DNA of 64,000 nucleotides from Rhizobium sp. 18065. Lineage in GTDB: Bacteria; Pseudomonadota; Alphaproteobacteria; Rhizobiales; Rhizobiaceae. Position 1 is the stretch's first letter, and each line of letters starts with the position of its first letter. Positions 33,345-40,293 of the stretch are shown here, one piece after another. Position numbers and translations under genes: made by a program. The notes under the pieces are model-generated. The model was given only the letters and a program-made list of their open reading frames with translations, was not told the origin of the DNA and did not search any database. The DNA is taken from positions 310,001 through 374,000 of the forward strand of contig NZ_CACSJP010000004.1 of the NCBI RefSeq assembly GCF_902706095.1, written 5' to 3'.

Positions 33345-35651
33345 ATGACCGAGGACGACGTGAAGCAGAGCGTGCCGACAGATGTCTATCTGTCTTTTGT
33401 CAGTTCCCTGTTCGACAACCGTTCGACGCTGTTCACCGGCATGGTCGTGCATATCGTGACGTTCGTCGCGGTCTATGTGCAGACCGGCGCGCCGTTCTAT
33501 ATTTTCCTGGCCTGCTGCTTCGCCTTCGTGTTCGCCAACCGGCTCTACTGGTTCTTCGAGTTCGACAAGCTCGACAAGTCCAAACTGAGCCGGGGGGAGA
33601 TCGCCCGGTGGGAAAGGCGCTATGTGCTGGGGGCTGCCTCGACTGCGGCCATTCTCGGCATTGGCAGCGGTTATGCCCTGCTTGCCTTCGAAGACACGTT
33701 TGCCGAGCTCGCCTGCATCGCGGTGACGATGGCGTCGATGGTGTCGGTTGTTGGCCGCAATTACGGATCGCGGCTGGCTGTCGATCTGCAGACGCTGGCC
33801 TGTTGCGTGCCGATGATTATCGGCAGCCTCCTGGCGCAGGACGCGTTCAAGGCGCTGCTGGCGCTGATGCTCATTCCGTTCGGCCTGACCACCCGGGCGA
33901 TGGCCAATGGCGTGCGGGAGTTCCTCTACGACAATGTCATCGCGACACGGGAAATGGCGAAGATCGCCAATCGCTTCGATACGGCGCTGAGCAACATGAC
34001 GCATGGCTTGCTGATGCTGGATCCGGAAAACCGGATCGAGGTGATCAATCGCAAGGCCTGCGACCTGTTGCATCTTGGCGAGCGCAGCCGGTTGCAGGGA
34101 TGCGACCTCGATGTCGCTTTGCGCTACGGCGTGCGCCATACCTTTGTCGATGGCGCTATGTCGAACCTGCTGCAGAAGCAGTTGACGCAACTGATCCAGG
34201 GCACGACGAGCCGGGCGGTGATGCATTTCTCCGACGACCTCGTTCTGGAGTTTTCGGCGAGCAAACGGGATGAGGGTGGGGTTGTCCTGATTTTCGAGGA
34301 TGTCACCGCACGTGTCAGCGCCGATCGCAAGATTCTGCACATGGCGCGCTTTGATGCGCTGACCGGCCTGCCGCAGCGCGGCTATTTTGCCGAGTTGGTG
34401 CGGGAGCGGCTGGAGCGAAAGGGCGACCATGGCGCCGCTGTCGGCTTCATGATTGTCGATGTCGATGACTTCAAGCATGTGAACGATTTCAAGGGGCATC
34501 TGAATGGTGACCGTCTGCTGGTCGCAATCGGGACGCGCCTGACGGGACTTGCGGACGGTCTGGCAGTGGTTGGCCATCTGGTCGGCGACCAGTTCGTCCT
34601 GTTCTTTCCGAATGCCGATGATCGACACGATCTGGAATTGCAGATGCGGTCGCTGCATGAGCGGGCTGCGGGCCACTACGACGTCGAAGGATTGAGGCTG
34701 CCGGTCGCATTCTCAGCCGGTGGTGCCGTGCTGGCGAGCGACGATCCGCGGCTGGAAGAGTGGCCGGTCAAGGTCGACATCGCGTTGTTCGAATCGAAGT
34801 CGCGCGCCAAGGGCGGCTTTACCCTGTTCGTCGAGGAAATGGATGCACGCTACAATGAGGGGCAGCGACTGAAGGCTGATCTGAGGACGGCGATTGCCGA
34901 TCAGGCGATCACGGTCATGTACCAGCCGATGTATACGCCGGACGGTCGCGATGTGAAATGTTGCGAGGCGCTCGCGCGCTGGACACATCCGGAAAAGGGG
35001 CCGATTGCGCCTAATGTCTTCATCCAGGTGGCCGAGGAAATGGGGCTGGTGGCCGAGATTACCCGGCAGGTGCTGCGTACCGCTTGTGTCGACTGCATGA
35101 CCTGGCCCGAAGCCATTGCCGTCTCGGTCAATCTGTCCGTACATGACCTGCGTGGCGAGGGCCTCGTCGAGGTGGTCCAGGCGATCCTGGCGGAGACCGG
35201 CCTGCCGACCAGTCGGCTGCATCTGGAAGTCACGGAAAGCAGCCTGATCGAGGAACTGTCGGCGGCGCGGGCCGTTCTGGACCAATTGCGGGCTCTGGGA
35301 ATCACGATTTCCATTGATGATTTCGGCACCGGCTTTTCCAGCCTCAGTTATCTCGACACCCTGCCGATCGACATCGTCAAGATCGACCGATCGTTCGTTC
35401 GTGATATCGGCGACAATACACGCCGGCTGAAGCTGCTACGGGGAATTGTCAGCCTGGCGCGCGGGCTCGATATGAAGATCGTTGTCGAGGGGGTCGAGAC
35501 GGCCGAGCAATTGGCCCTGCTGACGAAGTACCACTGCGCAGACCTGATCCAAGGCTATGTGTATTCGATGCCGATATTTTCGCAAGCCGTGCCGCAGCGG
35601 GTTCGCCAGGCGCAGAAAAAAATCGGAAAAAGCAAAACCGACGTCGCTTGA
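33345..35651 (+). CDS. membrane PAS-like/degenerate GGDEF/EAL protein, probable c-di-GMP phosphodiesterase
   Basis: 768 residues from ATG 33345 (GGAGG 6 bp upstream). The first 200 residues contain five or six membrane helices with no periplasmic domain, like a MASE-type sensor. A PAS-like segment follows (about 210-320, NRFDTALSNMTHGLLMLDPENRIEVINR). The GGDEF domain has VGDQF (about 413-417) in place of GGDEF and should not make c-di-GMP. The EAL domain is intact: EAL at about 541-543, VTESS, DDFGTGFSS, KIDRSFV, VEGVET. So it is probably a phosphodiesterase, perhaps with GTP sensing by the dead GGDEF domain. The next gene is the FeeM-like synthase. Confidence 0.9.
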   Translation: MTEDDVKQSVPTDVYLSFVSSLFDNRSTLFTGMVVHIVTFVAVYVQTGAPFYIFLACCFAFVFANRLYWFFEFDKLDKSKLSRGEIARWERRYVLGAASTAAILGIGSGYALLAFEDTFAELACIAVTMASMVSVVGRNYGSRLAVDLQTLACCVPMIIGSLLAQDAFKALLALMLIPFGLTTRAMANGVREFLYDNVIATREMAKIANRFDTALSNMTHGLLMLDPENRIEVINRKACDLLHLGERSRLQGCDLDVALRYGVRHTFVDGAMSNLLQKQLTQLIQGTTSRAVMHFSDDLVLEFSASKRDEGGVVLIFEDVTARVSADRKILHMARFDALTGLPQRGYFAELVRERLERKGDHGAAVGFMIVDVDDFKHVNDFKGHLNGDRLLVAIGTRLTGLADGLAVVGHLVGDQFVLFFPNADDRHDLELQMRSLHERAAGHYDVEGLRLPVAFSAGGAVLASDDPRLEEWPVKVDIALFESKSRAKGGFTLFVEEMDARYNEGQRLKADLRTAIADQAITVMYQPMYTPDGRDVKCCEALARWTHPEKGPIAPNVFIQVAEEMGLVAEITRQVLRTACVDCMTWPEAIAVSVNLSVHDLRGEGLVEVVQAILAETGLPTSRLHLEVTESSLIEELSAARAVLDQLRALGITISIDDFGTGFSSLSYLDTLPIDIVKIDRSFVRDIGDNTRRLKLLRGIVSLARGLDMKIVVEGVETAEQLALLTKYHCADLIQGYVYSMPIFSQAVPQRVRQAQKKIGKSKTDVA

Positions 35652-35809
35652 ATTAGGGCAAGCTACATTTCGCGTATCCGCGCCAACGTTGGTTTGCAGG
35701 TATTCCTGAGAACTGGTATCATGTGATACTATTAAGCTTAACTATTTGAATTTTATTAATCTATTAATTCTTGGGGGAGCGGCATAATTTTCTCCATGCT
35801 AGCCATTAA

Positions 35810-35830
35810 CCAACTGTTAACCATAGTTGG
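35810..35830 (+). promoter_or_regulatory. hairpin over the ribosome-binding region of the FeeM-like gene
   Basis: CCAACT-N9-AGTTGG, perfect 6-bp arms, ends 9 bp before the start codon at 35840. No normal Shine-Dalgarno is visible there. The structure could hide or form the ribosome-loading site. Confidence 0.35.
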
Positions 35831-35839
35831 ATCGTTGCC

Positions 35840-36589
35840 ATGGAGTTGGAAGGCTTCCCCGAGAAGCTCATGCGGTATCTCGACCATATCGAGTACCGGC
35901 GAATCGAAAGCAGCGAGGACATGGCGGCGATCGAGCAGCTGCGCTACAAGGCCTACAAGGCTGCGAATGTCCTGCCTGTGGCCGCTCCGAGCATGATCGA
36001 TGATGCCGATTTCGATGACCACGCCTATGTCTTCGGCGTCTATTATTTCGAGGAACTTGTCAGCACGATCCGGCTGCACCATGTCACGCCTCTGCAGCGT
36101 TTGTCGCAATCTGCCGGGGTCTTCCCGGAGATCATGGAAGCCTATCTCGACGCGGGCCTGACGCTGATCGACCCGGCTCGGTTCGCCGTCGATCCCGATG
36201 TGGCCGCCGAGTTGCCGGTGCTGCCCTATCTGACGCTTCGGCCGAGCATCGTTGCGGCCGCCTATTTCAAGGCAAACCTTGTCTTGCAGCATGTGCGGCC
36301 TGCGCATGCGGCTTTCTACAAGCGGGTCTTCTATGCCGAGACCGTCGTCGAGCGGCGGATGACGGAGATCTACGGACTGGAGCTGACCCTGATGGCGACG
36401 AACACGCACAGGACCGGCGACAAGTTGCTCAGGCGGTATCCGTTTTTCGATTCGGGCGTACACGAGCGCCGGTTGATGTTCGGTCGCGGTGTGCAGCGGG
36501 AGATGCCGGCACCGTTGACGATCTTGCCATCGGCGCGTCTTGTGGCGACCGGCAAGATCAGCGGGGCGGTTGCCGGTCTTGATTATTAA
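35840..36589 (+). CDS. FeeM-like N-acyl amino acid synthase domain protein (GNAT fold)
   Basis: 249 residues. The N-terminal YRRIESSEDMAAIEQLRYKAY is like the start of FeeM and acyl-homoserine-lactone synthases, where the Arg/Tyr segment follows a short strand. VFGVYYFEELVSTIRLHHVTP is the second GNAT strand pair. FAVDPDVAAELPVLPYLTLRPSIVAAAYFKANLVLQHVRPAHAAFYKRVFYAE covers, in pieces, the acyl-carrier pocket. FeeM-type enzymes join an acyl-ACP fatty chain to an amino acid, making lipid signals or surfactants. The gene sits 188 bp after a c-di-GMP phosphodiesterase. The family call rests on pattern and is not certain. Confidence 0.7.
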   Translation: MELEGFPEKLMRYLDHIEYRRIESSEDMAAIEQLRYKAYKAANVLPVAAPSMIDDADFDDHAYVFGVYYFEELVSTIRLHHVTPLQRLSQSAGVFPEIMEAYLDAGLTLIDPARFAVDPDVAAELPVLPYLTLRPSIVAAAYFKANLVLQHVRPAHAAFYKRVFYAETVVERRMTEIYGLELTLMATNTHRTGDKLLRRYPFFDSGVHERRLMFGRGVQREMPAPLTILPSARLVATGKISGAVAGLDY

Positions 36590-36729
36590 GCAAGGTGACT
36601 GTGTGCAGATTGCACTCGACGATGCCTTTGTGTATTCGATGAAAGACTGAATTGGCCGGAATCGGACGGGTGCGCATCGAGGCACCTGACCGCACCCGCC
36701 GGCAAAGCCTTTAGATTGGGAGACAGAGC

Positions 36730-36954
36730 ATGAGCGAACATCATTCCGGTCCGGTCGAAACCGGCGCTCCGATGAACTATGCCGAGCACGAGAAGACCTA
36801 CGAAGCATTTCTAGCCGCGACAAAGTTCGGCACGATCATTCTGGTTGCCCTGATGATTGCGATGGGCATCGGCTTCTTCACAAGTGCCGGCCTGATCGGC
36901 GGCTTCCTGGCCTGGATCGCATTGAGCGCGGCCGGCGTCGTGCTGATGCGCTAA
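36730..36954 (+). CDS. aa3-type cytochrome c oxidase subunit IV
   Basis: 74 residues, with GGGAGA upstream. The soluble N-terminus ends YAEHEKTYEAFLAATKFGTI, the well-known motif of the small bacterial aa3 oxidase subunit IV. Two short hydrophobic stretches (about 34-52, 55-74) follow and may form one or two helices. The protein surrounds the core oxidase and is not needed for catalysis. The other oxidase genes are not in the window, as is common. Confidence 0.9.
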   Translation: MSEHHSGPVETGAPMNYAEHEKTYEAFLAATKFGTIILVALMIAMGIGFFTSAGLIGGFLAWIALSAAGVVLMR

Positions 36955-37014
36955 GGCCAATCGGCGGCTTCCGCCATTTGACGATACCAGAACCGCTGGT
37001 CATGGCTCAAACGA

Positions 37015-37036
37015 GCCGATGATCGGCGGTTTTTTT
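37015..37036 (+). terminator. terminator after the oxidase subunit IV gene
   Basis: GCCGA-TGA-TCGGC stem followed by GGTTTTTTTG. The longer arms AACCGC (36991-36996) and GCGGTT may close an outer stem. Confidence 0.75.
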
Positions 37037-37093
37037 GTGTATGGCGCTCCGAATTGTCTGGCGAATATGTTGATCGAGGCACCCGACTGCCAC

Positions 37094-37125
37094 AAAAAAA
37101 GCGGTGAGGGATGCTCACCGCTTTT
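37094..37125. terminator. bidirectional terminator before the TPR gene end
   Basis: AAAAGCGGTGAG-GGATG-CTCACCGCTTTT, a perfect 12-bp stem with A-run and T-run at either side, 23 bp from the stop of the minus-strand TPR gene. Confidence 0.88.
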
Positions 37126-37147
37126 GCAACACAGTATGATCGCTTGA

Positions 37148-38011
37148 TCAGCTGGCGACGCGCGTGCGGGCAAGGCCCTGCTTGGCAGGATCGTATTTCG
37201 GATCGAGCTGCAGCGCGTGCGAATAGGACTTTGCCGCACGGGCCTTGTCGCCGCGACGCTCATAGATCAGCGCTTGGTTGGCCCAGCTCTCGGCCAGCTT
37301 GTTGTTCAGCTCGATCGCCAGGTTGAAGTCCGCGAAAGCGTTTTCGTCGTTGTTCTGCGCGACATAGGAAACGCCTCGGCCATTGTACGGCTCAGGTGCG
37401 CGGGGCGACATCGATATGGCCTTGGAGAAGTCGTCGATCGCCTTGGCGTGGTCGCCACGCAGCTGGTAGATCAGGCCGCGATTGTGATAGGCGCGGCCAT
37501 CGGTCGTGTCGAGCTGGATGGCGCGGTTGAAATCGCCGAAGGCTTCATCGACGCGGCCGGCCTGGCGGTAGATATTGCCGCGGCCGATATAGGCGACATC
37601 GTAATTCGGATTGATCTTCAGCGCTGCATTGTAGTCAGCTGCGGCTTCGACCGGCTTGCCCATGTTGCGGTAGACGAGGGCGCGGTTGGCATAGGCCTGA
37701 TAGAAGCTCGGGTTGAGCTGCAGGGCCGTGTTGAAATCGTCGATGGCGCGCTTGAAGTCACCGGAGCGACCATAGGCGGAGCCACGCACGTTGTAGCCTT
37801 CCGGATCGCGCGGATTGGACTGGATGACGCTGGACAGCGACGCGATGTTTTCCTCGGACCCCTGGGCGCGGTCGAGCTTGATAACGTCGGTCGATTCGTT
37901 GGTCGTCGCACAACCTGCCAGGGACAGAAGTGCAATCACGGCTGCGGCTGAAACATAGCGTCTCTTACGGTCGGCGGTGAGGGCGGTCGAAAAGACGGTC
38001 GTTTCGGTCAT
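37148..38011 (-). CDS. TPR-repeat lipoprotein
   Basis: 287 residues. A signal peptide (AAAVIALLSLAGC) ends in a lipobox with Cys34, so it is lipid-anchored. Six to seven tetratricopeptide repeats follow, each like GRGNIYRQAGRVDEAFGDFNRAIQLD with the G/A-Y-F-A-P pattern, from about residue 60 to 280. It resembles NlpI-type scaffold lipoproteins that hold proteases or cell-wall enzymes. No neighbour defines its partner. The gene is 134 bp downstream of rpsU. Confidence 0.88.
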   Translation of the reverse strand: MTETTVFSTALTADRKRRYVSAAAVIALLSLAGCATTNESTDVIKLDRAQGSEENIASLSSVIQSNPRDPEGYNVRGSAYGRSGDFKRAIDDFNTALQLNPSFYQAYANRALVYRNMGKPVEAAADYNAALKINPNYDVAYIGRGNIYRQAGRVDEAFGDFNRAIQLDTTDGRAYHNRGLIYQLRGDHAKAIDDFSKAISMSPRAPEPYNGRGVSYVAQNNDENAFADFNLAIELNNKLAESWANQALIYERRGDKARAAKSYSHALQLDPKYDPAKQGLARTRVAS

Positions 38012-38145
38012 GATTGCTAGTCGTCCAGCCGCTGGGCGCAGGCGAACCTGACGGGCAGCGTTAAGTTGAGTTACATATCAAAAGAGCGGCGGCGATTGTT
38101 CGCCCCCGCCCTCATTTCACAGGAAAACGTCTAAATCGGGGCCGA

Positions 38146-38397
38146 TTAGCGAGCAGCCGGACGGGCCGCAGCAGCCGGGCGAGCCGGAGCAGCAATCAGG
38201 CCTTCGCGCTGCATGCGCTTGCGTGCCAGCTTGCGAACGCGGCGAACGGCTTCAGCCTTCTCGCGAGCACGCTTCTGCGACGGCTTCTCGTAGAAGTCGC
38301 GCATCTTCATTTCACGGAAGATGCCTTCGCGCTGCATTTTCTTCTTGAGAGCGCGGAGCGCCTGATCAACGTTGTTGTCGCGGACAAGTACCTGCAC
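38146..38397 (-). CDS. rpsU: 30S ribosomal protein S21
   Basis: 83 residues with a GTG start (complement of CAC at 38395-38397). The core [37 protein letters not shown] is bS21; the C-terminal [15 protein letters not shown] tail is characteristic of rhizobial S21. S21 sits near the 3' end of 16S rRNA and aids Shine-Dalgarno pairing. AAAGGAACGGGA lies upstream. A GTG start in a ribosomal protein gene is of interest. Confidence 0.95.
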   Translation of the reverse strand: MQVLVRDNNVDQALRALKKKMQREGIFREMKMRDFYEKPSQKRAREKAEAVRRVRKLARKRMQREGLIAAPARPAAAARPAAR

Positions 38398-38700
38398 GTC
38401 TATCCCGTTCCTTTGGTTCTTTGAGTTGTCATTCCGGTGACGAACGATCCATCAACGGAAAAAGCAATGAGTTCCGCGGGCCTGTGAGCCCGGCGATTAG
38501 CGAGGGCAATTAACAGATCGCTTCACCGAAGTCCATATGGCGCAAGCGTTCCGGCCAATATATTTTGGCGCATCACGGGGTATTGCTGGGCGTGTCGAAA
38601 GCTGAGCCTCTATGCGTCGCAAAACGGACGTCATGACGCATATTGATTTGCGACAGCTATCGTCCTACCCAGATGCCTGAACCACAGGAGTTTAAGGCGA
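38398..38700. other. intergenic region between rpsU and soxB
   Basis: 303 bp carrying divergent promoters. It includes GGGC-CTGTGA-GCCC (38479-38492) and the widely spaced inverted repeat described at 38616-38654. No small gene was recognised. Confidence 0.45.
38616..38654. promoter_or_regulatory. spaced inverted repeat upstream of soxB
   Basis: GTCGCAAA (38616-38623) and TTTGCGAC (38647-38654) are perfect inverted copies. Their centres are 31 bp apart, close to three turns of the helix, and the second ends 46 bp before the soxB start. This suggests a dimeric or looping regulator of sarcosine oxidation. Confidence 0.45.
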
Positions 38701-39954
38701 ATGCGCAAATATTCGGTCTTTGCCGTTGTCCGCGAGGCAATGCGTGCCCACAAGGGATGGGAGGCTCAGTGGACCTCTCCCGAACCCCGGCAATCCTACG
38801 ACGTGATCATCATCGGTGCCGGCGGCCACGGCCTGGGTGCTGCCTATTATCTTGCCAAGGAACACGGCATCACCAATGTGGCGGTGATCGAGAAGGGTTG
38901 GCTGGGCGGCGGCAATACCGGCCGAAACACCACTATCATCCGGTCCAACTATCTCTATGAAGAGAGCATGGACATCTACGAGCACTCGCTGAAGCTCTGG
39001 GAGGGCCTCAGCCAGGACCTCAACTACAATGTCATGTACTCGCCGCGCGGCGTGATGATGCTGTCGCATAATGTGCATGACCAGCAGTCGTTCAAGCGGC
39101 ACATCAATGCCAATAATCTCTATGGCATCGACAATGAATGGCTGACGCCGGAACAGGCCAAGGCCTTCTGTCCGCCTCTCGATATTTCCAAAACCGCCCG
39201 CTATGCGATCAACGGTGCTGCCCTGCAGCGTCGCGGTGGAACGGCGCGTCACGATGCGGTTGCCTGGGGCTTTGCCCGTGCGGCCTCCGATCGCGGCGTG
39301 CATATCATCCAGAACTGCGAAGTTACTGGCATCCGCCGTGGACCGGGTGGCGAAGTCACCGGTGTCGATACGACACGCGGCTTTATCGGCGCGAAGAAGG
39401 TCGGCGTTTCGGCGGCCGGTCATTCGTCGGTGGTCATGGGCATGGCGGGTGTTCGCCTGCCGGTTCATTCGACGCCGCTGCAGGCGCTGGTCTCCGAGCC
39501 GATGAAGCCGATTTTCCCCTGCGTGGTCATGTCCAACACGGTGCATGCCTATATCTCGCAGTCGGACAAGGGCGAACTGGTCATCGGTGCCGGTACCGAC
39601 CAGTACAATTCCTATAGCCAGACCGGCGGCATGCAGATCATCACGCATACGCTCGACGCCATCTGCGAGCTGTTCCCGATGTTCCGCCGCGTCAAGATGA
39701 TGCGCCAGTGGGGCGGGATCACCGACAACACGGCCGACCGTTCGCCGATCCAGAGCGTGACACCGGTTCAGAACCTGTTCGTCAATGCAGGCTGGGGAAC
39801 CGGCGGCTTCAAGGCGACGCCGGGTTCGGCCAATCTGTTCGCGCATCTGATCGCCAAGGGCGAGCCGCATCGTCTGGCCCAGGGCCTGACGCTCGATCGC
39901 TTCCGCACCGGCCGCCTGATCGACGAGGCAGCTGCTGCTGCCGTCGCTCACTGA
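38701..39954 (+). CDS. soxB: sarcosine oxidase subunit beta
   Basis: 417 residues. Flavin subunit of the heterotetrameric enzyme that demethylates sarcosine to glycine, passing the methyl group to tetrahydrofolate. The FAD-binding GAGGHG (about 39-44) follows the strand YDVIIIGA. ARHDAVAWGF carries the His (about 184) that holds FMN covalently in this family. NAGWGTGGFKATPGS is the C-terminal flavin loop. It is first in soxB-soxD-soxA-soxG; soxD follows after 18 bp. Sarcosine comes from glycine betaine or creatine breakdown, both common plant- or soil-derived compounds. Confidence 0.95.
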   Translation: MRKYSVFAVVREAMRAHKGWEAQWTSPEPRQSYDVIIIGAGGHGLGAAYYLAKEHGITNVAVIEKGWLGGGNTGRNTTIIRSNYLYEESMDIYEHSLKLWEGLSQDLNYNVMYSPRGVMMLSHNVHDQQSFKRHINANNLYGIDNEWLTPEQAKAFCPPLDISKTARYAINGAALQRRGGTARHDAVAWGFARAASDRGVHIIQNCEVTGIRRGPGGEVTGVDTTRGFIGAKKVGVSAAGHSSVVMGMAGVRLPVHSTPLQALVSEPMKPIFPCVVMSNTVHAYISQSDKGELVIGAGTDQYNSYSQTGGMQIITHTLDAICELFPMFRRVKMMRQWGGITDNTADRSPIQSVTPVQNLFVNAGWGTGGFKATPGSANLFAHLIAKGEPHRLAQGLTLDRFRTGRLIDEAAAAAVAH

Positions 39955-39972
39955 TTTCAAGGATCGCCGACC

Positions 39973-40293
39973 ATGCTGATCATCAAATGCCCCTATTGCG
40001 AAGAAGAGCGTTCTGAGCTCGAATTTCGCGCCGCTGGCGAAGCCCATATCGCCCGGCCTGCCAGTATCTCGGCGATTTCCGACGAGGAATTTGCGGACTA
40101 TTTCTTCCTGCGTGACAACCCGAAGGGTCTGATCTTCGAACGCTGGCGCCATATCCATGGCTGCGGCCGCTTCTTCAATGCGGCGCGCGACACCATCAGC
40201 GACAAGATCCTCCTGACCTACAAGGCCGGCGAGCCGATGCCCGATCCGGCAACGCTCGTCGCCTCTGCCGAGCCGAAGGGAGACAAGGCATGA
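39973..40293 (+). CDS. soxD: sarcosine oxidase subunit delta
   Basis: 106 residues. Small zinc subunit: LIIKCPYCEEERSELEF has the first ligands (CPYC), and the HIHGCGRFFNAARDT region gives the His/Cys that complete the site. YYFLRDNPKG-like EDYFFLRDNPKG is seen as DYFFLRDNPKG. It clamps subunits alpha and beta. It overlaps soxA by ATGA (4 bp). Confidence 0.93.
   Translation: MLIIKCPYCEEERSELEFRAAGEAHIARPASISAISDEEFADYFFLRDNPKGLIFERWRHIHGCGRFFNAARDTISDKILLTYKAGEPMPDPATLVASAEPKGDKA

Noticed and set aside
33105..34676. 523-residue minus-strand frame opposite the second GGDEF-EAL gene
   Set aside because: Shadow frame without motifs.
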